From NCBI RefSeq assembly GCF_050624435.1, contig NC_134535.1, positions 126,529,731 through 126,593,730 of the forward strand: a stretch of 64,000 nucleotides of DNA, read 5' to 3'. Below the pieces are notes generated by a model. The model saw only the letters and a program-made list of their open reading frames with translations. It made no database searches and was not told where the DNA came from. Below, in pieces: positions 15,101 to 23,911 of the stretch (its first letter is position 1; the number at the start of each line of letters is the position of its first letter). Source of the DNA: Tenrec ecaudatus. Its lineage: Eukaryota; Chordata; Mammalia; Afrosoricida; Tenrecidae. The translations under genes and the position numbers were made by a program.

Positions 15101-18100
15101 CTCTTTCTGCAAGGGGGTAAGAAGAGCAGGCTCAGTAAGGGGCACCTGATCCCAGGGAAGGGAAGGCTCCGAGGATGGATGGATGGGGGACCTAGGAAGA
15201 GGATGCAGCTGACAAAGATACTGAGCCAAGTGTGTGTGTGTGTGTGTGAGTGAAGTAAATCTCTATGAAACAGTTAAGCTCAACGGTTGGGTAGAAATTG
15301 GTAGAACCCCGCCCCTGTCCTCCCAACTACTGCCTTTAGTCACCCGTTTCACTCCCAAGCCTGAACTGAGCTCACCCCCTTGACCCAACTTTCAGCCACG
15401 CAGCAGAAGGGGCTACCAGCTGACCAATCACACCAGGGAGTCCCCGCGCCTTGGAACCATCAACCGTGTGAGCTCAAAGGACAGCATTTCCCCAGGGATA
15501 AAGCTCTGAAGGCAGGAGGGAGGAGGGGAGGATAAAGGAGGCAGCAACACGGGAGGAAGGGACACGGCATGGGGCTGGGAGGCCGTGGAGGTTGCCAGCC
15601 GTGTCACAAAATGCAACGAGCCACAACTGTTGGGCGGAAAACCAATACAAAGCGAAGGAACGTGTCAGAAAACATTTGCCATTCCAGGATCCGCCTGTGT
15701 GCGGTGAAGTGACATGAACTCCGTTCATCATGTTCCATCCAGGTTTTAGACACACACAGCAGATGAAAAGGAGAAACGGAAGCCAGTGGGTAAGAAGGGC
15801 AGAGACTGTACAGCAGTGCTTTGCGGGGCGTGTGTGCGCCACCCTCTTGCCCTGCCCTTACCGGGCGCCGGGTCCGTCGGAGGTGCAGGTAGACTCGATG
15901 GCCCGTCTTGTTGTAGTGCCTCTCCACATATTGTTTCCCGAAGCCGAGGAATGTGCTCATGCAGATGTACAGGCCCCCCTCGGACTCCTGCGGGGCAAGA
16001 TACACCGGCGGATGACGGCTGGTCAGGCAGGGAAGTCAGAGACCCGGAGCTGAAACTCCTGGCTTCCAGAAGGTAGGGTCTGTTTTCTAACACCATGTGC
16101 CCCTTAGCAAGCTGGTTATCCCTTTGTGACCTGTAACCCGGCTAAGATCCTCCCCATCCCCTTCGATGACTTTGATAAGAACCAAGAAGGACATCAGAGG
16201 GCTAGCTAACATCTATATATATTTGTTCCTTCGGACACTGGTCCCCTCTAGTCAATCCCAGAGAATTCACTTCCCACTCCTCTTTCCTGAGTCAAGAAAT
16301 CCCGAAAGTAAATGGTGATCAACCATGTGTACTGCAAGCACCAGGGATGACATTCAGAGGGGAAAGGGACCTTTCTTAGGAGAGACAAGATGTTCGTGTC
16401 AGACAGTGGAGGCAGCTAGGGACACCCAAGACAAACAGGGCCTGCCCTCTAGGCTAGGGGACAGATTGCAGCACCGGAATAGCGCCCAGAACCCTGGAGT
16501 TTCCAGTGCAGACCTTTCCTATGCCACATTCTTCTTGGGCGGTCAAACGGGCCCACCCTGTGAGCCCTCCACCTGCTCTCCCGCTGAGCCTGATCCATAA
16601 CTATGATCCCCACCAAAGGGCCACCTGGTTACCTCTAACCTCAAGGTCACCTTCTTCCTAAAACATTCTAGCAACATTTACTGAGGCAGCTGGACCGAGT
16701 ACAAGCCAGTAAGAAGACCTAAGACCGGGAATGACAAAGGTCTGAGGAGGGAGGAAGGGAGGGCTTCCTCCCAAGGCTGAAAAAGCTCCCATAGGAGCCT
16801 TTGTAGTAAAGAGATGGAGAAGATGGAGGAGGAAATTGGAGACAATAACAGTCTTCCCAGAGAGTCAAGGCTTTGAGTAACAATGGGCATCTTCTTCCCA
16901 GAATAAAAGGCTCAGTGGCCTTGAAAGTCTCCCTGCTGTGATATGAAAACTAGGCCGATGTGTGAGCCACTCCCGACAACAGTATGGGCGGCAAGGTGCA
17001 CAGACACATGGAGCACTTCCCACCACTGGGGAAGTCACCCATGCGCCTCCCACCAGGAACCTAATTTAAAGATCATCAAACTTGGCAAAAGCTGGTCAAT
17101 TACGCAACTGGGTCACCCAGCAGACCTCTTGACTCCGAGTGAGAGGAGAGTGTAAGAGTGAGAGGAGAGTGTAAAAACTTCTTTTAAAGTAGTCAACGTT
17201 GTGACTGAGGAGAGACGGCAGGGAACGGCGGGGCGTGTAAGGAGGCACCCACCATCTTCTACCATAAGCTCGGAATGCAGAAAACCACTTCCCTCCCGAG
17301 GAGGAGGGCGCTCTAGAAATCCACGCAATTGAGAATCTGGAGGAATGTGGGAGCCCTGTGGGACGAGAACTCCTCTGTTGGAACTAAAGGATGCCCAGTG
17401 CACCACAGACGGTGGCGGGTTGGCTCGGAGAAGTCCTTCTTTTTGTCCCTTTGTTGAAGCCCGATTTCAGAGAAGCAGCACATGGTCTGAGACCCCATGC
17501 AAGCCTAGCAAATGACGGCGGGGCTCCTGAACTGGGGCCTTGGGTGGTGCTGCTGTACTCAGCAGGGGTGAAGCTTGAACGAGCCTGCCCCTCTGACTTG
17601 CAGTTTTCCAGCCCTGAGCTGGTCGGGCTCAACACCATGGGCAGGGCCCAGTGGTGGCTTGAAGGGAGGGGTGGCAAGGGGGGCGGATCCCAGGCTGCTG
17701 TCCTCTCTGTGCGGGCCCGGCCTGGATGGAGCTCCCGCAGGAAGGGAGGCACCGGGTGGAGCCTGCAAAACGGGAGGCGCGGTGTGGATGGCAGTTTTGT
17801 CTAACTAGTCAAGAGTGGGCGCCGGGATGGGGAAGACTCCGGCTTAGCACCCACCAAGAAAGGAAACATTTATCTGGGAATACCTTCAGTGAGGTTTCCC
17901 ATTTTCTCCATACTGGGTGGGGAGGGGGGCTGCTGCGAGCAAGGCTCACCTCGAGAGCGGACGAACGTCTTCCTCTCATTATCAATGACCCACCTCCCCG
18001 CCCCAGGTCCATCTTAGCCACGGGTGGAGGTTTCCCTAACCCGGCCTTTCTCTGTATCCATCGGCTTCACAGCCCCTCTCAGACGCCTAGCCGCCTAGCA

Positions 18101-18651
18101 ACTGCAGACACCACTACCCCTCAGCTCAGACTAGTGGCGGGGGTCGCCCCCATCCCTCCCACACCGAACTACAAAACCCAGAGAGCCATGCGCCACACGC
18201 CAGGCCAGCTCTCAGCCTTTCTCAGGGGCCCGCACGGGAGATGTAGTCCAAAGGTCGGGTTGTACCCTTAGTTCAGGGCGGCGGCGGGGAGTGAGCGACA
18301 ACAATCCCCACAGTGCTCCGCGAGGGAGGGAGCGGATTTGGAGGGCGCGGTGGCTTCCGGGGATAGTAGTCCGACGACGGGCCCAGATAATGAAAAGCCA
18401 CGGGGCGGAGGAGCGCGGGAGACTCCAAGTCCCATGGTGCACCGCAGGGAGGCGGCAGCTCAAGCCTTGCAGGCCCCGGCAGAATGACCAGGGCGAAGGG
18501 AGGAAGTCGTGCTCGCTGCGGACGTGGGGAACAAGCTTACCGGGGTGTCGAAGGAGAAGGCGCACTCGTCTTTGTGGACCCGGTCTCCAGGCTTAGGGAC
18601 GCGGATTGTTGGTAATACTGATATCAGCGCCTCCTCACACAGCTCCGCCAT
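6158..18651 (-). CDS. USP5: USP5 (isopeptidase T), ubiquitin C-terminal hydrolase 5 (20 exons, complete)
   Basis: Cysteine protease that disassembles unanchored polyubiquitin chains and so recycles ubiquitin. Coding exons in transcript order: 18651-18541, 15987-15862, 15106-15040, 14929-14796, 14643-14498, 14287-14103, 13745-13651, 13004-12811, 11994-11923, 11634-11547, 11428-11303, 10869-10716, 10026-9852, 9268-9180, 8660-8469, 7995-7852, 7772-7627, 7440-7287, 7056-6972, 6251-6158. They sum to 2577 bases, 858 residues, the same as the human long form. Seen: zinc-finger UBP region ([19 protein letters not shown]), catalytic Cys335 in NLGNSCYLN, two UBA domains ([13 protein letters not shown] and [13 protein letters not shown]), catalytic His in [10 protein letters not shown]. 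The exon 18 acceptor is AAG rather than the usual CAG or TAG. The start is [19 protein letters not shown]. The gene is divergent from CDCA3. Confidence 0.98.
6446..6840 (+). repeat. MER5A-like hAT DNA transposon relic, split by a SINE
   Basis: The left end has CAGGGGGCGGCAAACTTTCTG and the right end GGGGCTAGTTTGCCGATCTC. These match the terminal inverted repeats of the old MER5A (hAT-Charlie) family from memory. The middle is occupied by an AfroSINE-like copy. It sits in USP5 intron 19. Confidence 0.6.
6555..6744 (-). repeat. AfroSINE-type tRNA-derived SINE
   Basis: Minus-strand copy with the hallmark tail block (GTCATCGAGTC, GGGCAGGGTAGGACTG), a middle block (AGAAAGCCCTTTCTCCCA) and a tRNA-like head at the right end. 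It lies inside the MER5A-like relic. Confidence 0.7.
8532..8537 (-). promoter_or_regulatory. USP5: Alternative 5' splice site for the USP5 short isoform
   Basis: Inside exon 15 the minus strand reads AAAG|GTAGCC. Splicing here removes exactly 69 bases (8469-8537), that is 23 codons starting [10 protein letters not shown]. Human USP5 is known to have a short form lacking 23 residues at this place. The downstream donor (GTTAGT) gives the long form. Confidence 0.75.
10165..10625 (-). repeat. RTE-type LINE 3' fragment, interrupted by a SINE
   Basis: Minus-orientation fragment with the RTE 3' motifs TGTTAGGTGCCCTCAAATTGG and GAAACACTGCCCGGTGCTGC. It continues after the SINE as CTCTACTTTACCACCGACGATG. 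It resembles the afrotherian RTE1/BovB-like element. It lies in USP5 intron 12. Confidence 0.65.
10356..10556 (+). repeat. AfroSINE inserted in the RTE fragment
   Basis: Full-length-looking copy: the head GGAGCCCTGGTGGCGTAGTG contains the tRNA-like A box and is followed by a B-box-like GCAGTTCGACACC. The tail is TGACTCGATGGCCATGGGC. Flanks CTTTACTA and CTACTTTA suggest a short target duplication. Confidence 0.8.
12280..12460 (-). repeat. AfroSINE
   Basis: Minus-strand copy in USP5 intron 8. It ends with GCTTGATACGCCACCAGGGC, the reverse complement of the SINE head. Confidence 0.75.
15988..18540. other. USP5 intron 1, mostly unique sequence
   Basis: About 2.55 kb without a recognised repeat family or gene. 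A short tandem duplication (AGTGAGAGGAGAGTGTAA twice) lies near 17139-17175. The right end is GC-rich promoter sequence. Confidence 0.5.
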
Positions 18652-18742
18652 GATACCGGCAGCGGCTCTTCCACACGGCGGCTCCCACCGGTCCCACTCC
18701 CCCACCCCCTTTCCCTCCCGTCCAATGAGCAGCGCTTACGAG

Positions 18743-18752
18743 GCGCATGCGC
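18743..18752. promoter_or_regulatory. NRF1-type site GCGCATGCGC
   Basis: A perfect palindromic core of the nuclear respiratory factor 1 consensus, about 92 bases upstream of the USP5 ATG. The family of sites is typical of housekeeping CpG promoters. Occupancy is inference. Confidence 0.6.
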
Positions 18753-19414
18753 CGGAGGGAAGACGCGCGAGAATGGCAGTTGGGCGGGGCCTGGCTACTA
18801 GTGCGCCGCCCTCTGCTCCCACTCCTGAAGAGAGCCAATGAAAAGCGCGTCCAACACAATTGACAGTTGAGAGAGCCAATCCCACTTCGCTACGGTTTAT
18901 GCGTCGGTCGAGCGGCCAGGCGGGACCCCGAGTTTGGGAGGCTGGGGCTAAGCCGCCTGCAATGCCTTCGAGTGCCTTCGATTGGAAAAATTGACAGACA
19001 TTTAAGCCAACCGGTCCCAGAAACTTTGCCGGCGACTTGTCCAATCAGAAAATATTAAGCGACTGAAAAAGATTTATGAAGCGATTTGCCTTCTTAATAT
19101 TTGAAAAAGGGCTGCCCAATGAGGTTGCGCTTGGAACGAGTTCGTATCGAGGGATTAATAGCTGTAACTATCCCTATCCCACTCGTCTTCAGGGGAAGCC
19201 AGCCTAACTCCATCTCCAGCTGGTTTTGAACATAATAGCGTGACCGTTTATGGTTTCTTTCTTTGTCAATAAAATAATTTGTCTTTGAACCTGGAGGGTT
19301 CAAAAGCGAAAACGAGCCCTCAAAGTCTCGCGATATGCCGAGGAAGTGCCGCCCAGGGCGGAGCAAGCCTCCGTCCGTTGGTCCCAGGACCCTTCTGATT
19401 GACGTGCCTCCAGT

Positions 19415-19463
19415 CCAATGGGGACGCCCACAGAAAGGGGACGCCCACGTCGGGGTAGCCAAT
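19415..19463 (+). promoter_or_regulatory. CDCA3: Pair of CCAAT boxes upstream of CDCA3
   Basis: CCAAT at 19415-19419 and 19459-19463, 44 bases apart. They sit just upstream of the CDE-CHR pair, the usual NF-Y arrangement of G2/M genes. Confidence 0.65.
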
Positions 19464-19483
19464 AGGGTCAGGGCAGGGGGCGT

Positions 19484-19498
19484 GGCGGGAAGTTTGAA
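19484..19498 (+). promoter_or_regulatory. CDCA3: CDE-CHR cell-cycle element of CDCA3
   Basis: GGCGG (19484-19488), four spacer bases, then TTTGAA (19493-19498). This is the exact spacing of the CDE/CHR element bound by DREAM and B-MYB complexes in late cell-cycle genes. Confidence 0.75.
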
Positions 19499-19818
19499 AC
19501 TTAGCTTCGGGAATTGAGACACTAGGTGGACTCGAGGTGGACTCGAGGTGGCACTGGGGCCCGGTAAGTGATTTGAATAAATTAGGGGTCCCAGGAGGTT
19601 TAGGATGCACCTCCTGGTCAGCTGCACTAGCCATTAGCCCCGCAAGGACCTCTTGCCCAGCGGCCGGGAGGGTCCTCCGTTTGACACTGGGAAGATCGGG
19701 TTGACCTGGGTCAAATGCGGGCCCGATCCTGGTAAGAGCTGAGACCTGAGTCGCTTCTCGCAGGCCTCCCTTCCTCTTTTCGAGCCGGGCCCTGCCCCAG
19801 CCCGCTTTCCTGGTGGCG

Positions 19819-21316
19819 ATGGGCTTGGCCAAGAGCGTCCCGGTCACCCCAGCGCGGCCGCCGCCGCACAACAAGCTCCTGGCTCGAGTGGCGGACCCGC
19901 GTTCGCCGAGTGCGGGCATCCAGCGCACTCCCATCCAGGTACTGCGGGCCGGGGTGGGGGAGGCGAGGAGCAAATGGTTGCGCCCCAGCCTCACTTGGCC
20001 CTGAGTGGACCCTCACTCTGGCCACCGTTCCCACGTCGGGGCTTGCTTTTGCACGATTCTCAGCCGGTGTGGGGTAGGTGCGAGGACTTGCAAACTCTCC
20101 CTGGAATGTCTGCCCGAGGCCAAGGGCCTGGGGAGAGGGGACAGTCCCAGGCCGAACTTGGCCTGCTTGTGGTCTCATCACAGGTGGAGAGCTCTGCAGA
20201 GCCAAGCCTACCTTCAGGGAAACAGCAGGAGGGGCCTAACCCCACGCAGGACTGCGATCCCCGCTCACCTACCCTGGGCATCGCGCGGACACCTATGAAG
20301 ACCACCAGCGGTGGGTTCTGGGCCCTGGGTGGTGGGTCTCAGGACTCCTCCAAGAGAATTCTGTCGTCTCCCCAACCCCTCACCTCATTCATTTCTCCAC
20401 ATTGCCCCCTCTCCCCTGGTTTCCCTCTTCCCATTCCCTCACCCACCTGGGCGAGAACGCCACACAGCTCCTGCGTTCTTACCAGCTGGCTGAAGGATCT
20501 GTGTCAGCGGGTCAAATGTGCCCCACCTCACGTATCTCCTTTAGAGCCTCCGAGCCCACTGGCGAAGCAGCTGAGTGAAGTGTTTGACACCGAAGCTGCC
20601 CTGCCAAGTCTTTCCCCAGAGCCTGTTCTGCCCCCGGAGGCACCTTCATCTCCTAAGTTAGACTCACCTCTGGGCGCCCAGGTCTCTCCAGAGGCTCGGA
20701 TACCACCTCTGAGCCAAACAGAGTTCCCCTCCAAAGAGGTGTTTTCCACAGAGGAAGCAGGCCAGCCTCCAGAGAGCCTGGTGGCCAGCCAGGGCTCAGA
20801 GAAGCCCTCGCGAGAGCCCGAGACGCCTCGATCTGCAGGTACAGAATCTTAAGGACACTGTGTCCACCACAGACGCCGGAAGCATGTACTGTGCCAATGT
20901 GAAAGGAATCCAGTGGATGCCACTAATGGGGGGCCCTTGCTTTAACTCCCAACCCACCCTAGGTCCTAAGTGCAACCGACGGAAACCCAGGGGCAAGGGC
21001 CTCGGGCGATCCCCTCTCACTATCCTTCAGGATGACAACTCCCCTGGGGCCCTGACACCACGGCAGGTAAAGGGAGAGAGGGGCCGCGGCGAGGTAATCC
21101 AGCCCGGGGAGTGGGAGACCCTTGTGCCCAGATCTTCTCACTCACACACTGTCCTTGCAGGGAAAGCGGCCTTCTCCCCTGAGTGGAGACGTTAGGGAAC
21201 TCAAAGAGGGGCCCCGCCTGGGAACTAGGAGACTTGTGAAAACTGGAGGGCAAGCGTGGGAGCCAAGCCAGGGCCATGACAAGGAAAACCAGCACTTTGC
21301 CCTGGTGGAGAGCTAG
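19819..21316 (+). CDS. CDCA3: CDCA3 (TOME-1), cell division cycle associated 3 (complete)
   Basis: Known as trigger of mitotic entry 1: a cytosolic F-box-like protein reported to promote Wee1 destruction and itself degraded by APC/C-Cdh1 in G1. Coding exons: 19819-19938, 20184-20310, 20545-20838, 20963-21066, 21161-21316, total 801 bases or 266 residues (human 268). All introns are GT-AG and in phase. Seen: N-terminus MGLAKSVPVTPARPPPHNK, the two paired proline-directed motifs SPSAGIQRTPIQ and SPTLGIARTPMK, the conserved RSPLTILQDDNSPGALTPRQ block, and a KEN box in GHDKENQHF near the C-terminus, which ends ALVES. A 5' non-coding exon probably ends at 19563. The gene is the only complete plus-strand gene here. 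Confidence 0.97.
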
Positions 21317-21486
21317 GCCCTGCGCAGCCCCAGTACTGGAATCACCCGGAGCTTCGCCATGTTGCCTTTCTCTGCCGAACTCAGAAGTAGCGTGGTTGGT
21401 TTGGTTTTTCTCTGACTCTACTACACCCCTCGGTTGGGCTTTCTTTGAGAGCTTGATCAGACCTTTGTTGTTATGTTTCTTGTAAT

Positions 21487-21492
21487 ATTAAA
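21487..21492 (+). promoter_or_regulatory. CDCA3: CDCA3 polyadenylation signal ATTAAA
   Basis: ATTAAA lies 171 bases after the CDCA3 stop in a T-rich context, giving a short 3' UTR. Confidence 0.6.
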
Positions 21493-21769
21493 GGAAGTAA
21501 TTTTAAATGTTTTTTTAAGTGTTATACCTGAACCTCGTGCTGAGTCTTCTGTATAGAAAACACCAGCCAGGAGAGCCTGTGCTCCCCAATGTGAAGGTCC
21601 CCCCACTGCTAACTCCAAGCCTATTATCCTCATGTCTTGGTGACAGCAACACCCCTCTCTTCCCCCCCTCCCCCCAGCTTCTCTCCCTCTTGCTCTCCTC
21701 CAGGCATTCATCCCCATATGTTCTGAGGACTCCCAGGTCTCTCTAACCATGACCCTTTATCCAATTACT

Positions 21770-21983
21770 CACTGCCACCACTGGCTTCTGACTCATAGTG
21801 ACCCTTCAGGACAGGGTAGACCTGTCGTGGATTTCCAAGACCGTAACTCTTTTTTAAAATTTTTTAACTGTAACACTTTACAGGAGTAAAAAGCCCATCT
21901 TTCTCCCATAGAGCAGCGGGTGGTTTCAAACTGCTCACCTTGTGGATCCCAGCCCAATGCATGACCACTTCACCACCCGGCCT
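21770..21983 (-). repeat. AfroSINE
   Basis: Minus-strand copy with GACTCATAGTGACC, a short AT-rich insertion in the middle, and the tRNA-like head at the right end (CACTTCACCACCCGG). Confidence 0.7.
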
Positions 21984-23054
21984 TCTACCAGCCAGCTCCA
22001 GTTGGTCTAAAATTAAATTTATCATCTCCTGTCAGCAGCTGTTGCTCCTCTCGCTTGTTCCAATGTGCAAGAGTATCGGTCATCCTATTATTTCAATTCC
22101 AAACCTTGGCCACCAATTGCAAGCCTTTCCTCTGAATGCCCCACATCCTAGCACTTGATCAATAATTTTCTATCTAGAATCTCATTCCGATTCTTCTCCC
22201 TTGCCCCATCACTGTCCTCTCTGTCCCCATCACTCTTGCGATTTTACCACCTGCAGCCTATCTTGGCTCCAGACACCTTTCCCTCTAATTCAACCTGCAC
22301 AGCTTGTAGGGCTCTCTTTGTGAAAAGTTGAGCCTTTGTGACTGACATAGCACGACCATGCTCAAGGCTCTTCAGTGGCTTCTGTCACCTAAGACCCTTT
22401 TATAACCTGCTTCCTGTTCAATGTCACAGGCAGGCTGTTGGGAGAACCCACTCCCCCGCCTCCAGGTAAGTACCTTCTGCCCCTGATTCATCTCAGACTC
22501 CACCCCTACCCCCTCCCACCCCCCCAGTTCATGGCATGTCTTCTGCTTCCCATCTTTTCCAAGGGCCAGCCTTTATCACTGCACCTGCAACGCTTTGCTG
22601 CATCATGTTGCCCGATGACAGACCCTGACTGTTTTTGATTCAGTGACAGAGTGGAGCCTGGGGTCTAAACGTGTGCTGGAAACCAAGTCCATTTCTTCTT
22701 GCCCTCCTGTGATTTTGCTGCTCTTGAGAATTACTTTGCTAAAGCCATTACCCTTGGACCCAACCCTGTTACTTAGCCCAGTCCTGTCTTGGCTGTAGGC
22801 TTTCCCTGCAGATAAACACTGAGCATTAACTAGGAGTCTAGCTCCCTCCACCAGGCGTCTCCTCTAGGGGAGACCAGGACTGCAGTGGGGTCCCACAGAG
22901 TTCTAGTTCCAAACCTCTTGCATCAGTGGAAAGGGGAGTCTTTGGTCCTCTGAGCTTTACTGGTGAGAAGGGCAAGGCTGCCTTCCATTAAGAGTGAAGA
23001 ACAAGGGGTAAAGAGGAAGTGAGATTCAGGTGTTTGGGGACTTCAACTGGGATA

Positions 23055-23200
23055 GAGCTAAGCTGGTGTCACGGGTTAAGCATTGGACTGGTAACCAAAG
23101 GTCAGTGGTTCAAACCCACCAGACACTCCACTAGAGAAAAATAAAGGCTGTGTGCTCCTGTGATGATTTACAGTCTCAGAAACCTGGTACAGTTCTGTCT
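23055..23200 (+). repeat. AfroSINE, truncated or old
   Basis: Head GGTGTCACGGGTTAAGCATT and B-box-like GTGGTTCAAACCCACC. The tail is cut by the next SINE. Confidence 0.6.
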
Positions 23201-23204
23201 GATA

Positions 23205-23455
23205 GGGTTGCTGGTGGCACAGTGGTTACTTGTTGGGCTGTGATCAGAAAGGTCAGCAGTTGGAAACCACCAGCTGCTCCAAGGGAGCAAGATGAGGCTC
23301 TACAGCTTTACAGTCTCGGAAACCCACAGGGGCAGTTGTGTCCTGTCCTATAGGATCCCCATGAGTTGAAATGGACTGTGTTGTGTGCCCTGTTTGTGTT
23401 TTGGGGGTTGCCATGAGTTGGAACTGACTCCATGGCCGCGGGTTTCAGTTTGGTT
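23205..23455 (+). repeat. AfroSINE
   Basis: Plus-strand copy directly after the previous one: GTTGCTGGTGGCACAGTGGT, then GGAAACCCACAGGGGCAGTT. It ends with the diagnostic CCATGGCCGCGGGTTTCAGTT, preceded by a partly duplicated tail. Confidence 0.75.
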
Positions 23456-23489
23456 TGGAGCCAAATACAGACATAGCACGGCGCTACAC

Positions 23490-23495
23490 TTTATT
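23490..23495 (-). promoter_or_regulatory. GNB3: GNB3 polyadenylation signal AATAAA
   Basis: TTTATT on the plus strand, about 420 bases beyond the GNB3 stop codon. Confidence 0.75.
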
Positions 23496-23911
23496 ACAGG
23501 TGCTTTAGGAGAGAACACAGGACAGAAGGAAAAGGATCCCTAGCGGCACCCGAGCGATGTCACAAGGTCAGAGCTAGGGTCCAGATTGAGCCACCTGAAC
23601 CATCCAGGTCAGAGCATTGGTAGAGGCCGTGGGGCAAGAGCTCGGCCTTGGAGACTCTAGTGGGCCTGGTGGGGCTGCAGCGGGAGGGGTCCATTGTCCT
23701 TGCTCAGTAAGGGGGAGGCTGTGGGACTCTGAGGGGGAGACCAAGGGAGAAGACACCCACCACCTCTGTCTCTCAGGGGCACCCTCCTCCAACCCCCTGT
23801 GGGCCAGACAGAACGCTTGGTGGGAAAAGCAGCCGGAATACAGAAGAGGAACCTCAAGGAGATGCAGCTGGGGGTCTCCATGGCCTTCTGCCTCCCTCGC
23901 CTGCAACCTCC

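Larger units (their letters stand above)
18652..19563. promoter_or_regulatory. Divergent promoter region USP5 / CDCA3
   Basis: USP5 and CDCA3 stand head to head, with 1.17 kb between their ATG codons. The segment holds several CCAAT boxes on the plus strand (18722, about 18836, 18876, 19040, 19415, 19459). It also has an NRF1-like palindrome near USP5 and a cell-cycle CDE-CHR element near CDCA3. A non-coding first exon of CDCA3 probably ends at 19563 (CCG|GTAAGTG). Confidence 0.7.
21500..23489. other. CDCA3-GNB3 convergent intergenic segment
   Basis: About 2 kb between the two 3' ends. Apart from three SINE copies listed separately I see no gene. The stretch 21990-23050 is unique, C/T-rich sequence. 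Confidence 0.5.

Noticed and set aside
19974-20852. 292-residue plus-strand open frame
   Set aside because: It reads through two real CDCA3 exons and the introns between them. Splicing, not this frame, gives the CDCA3 match.
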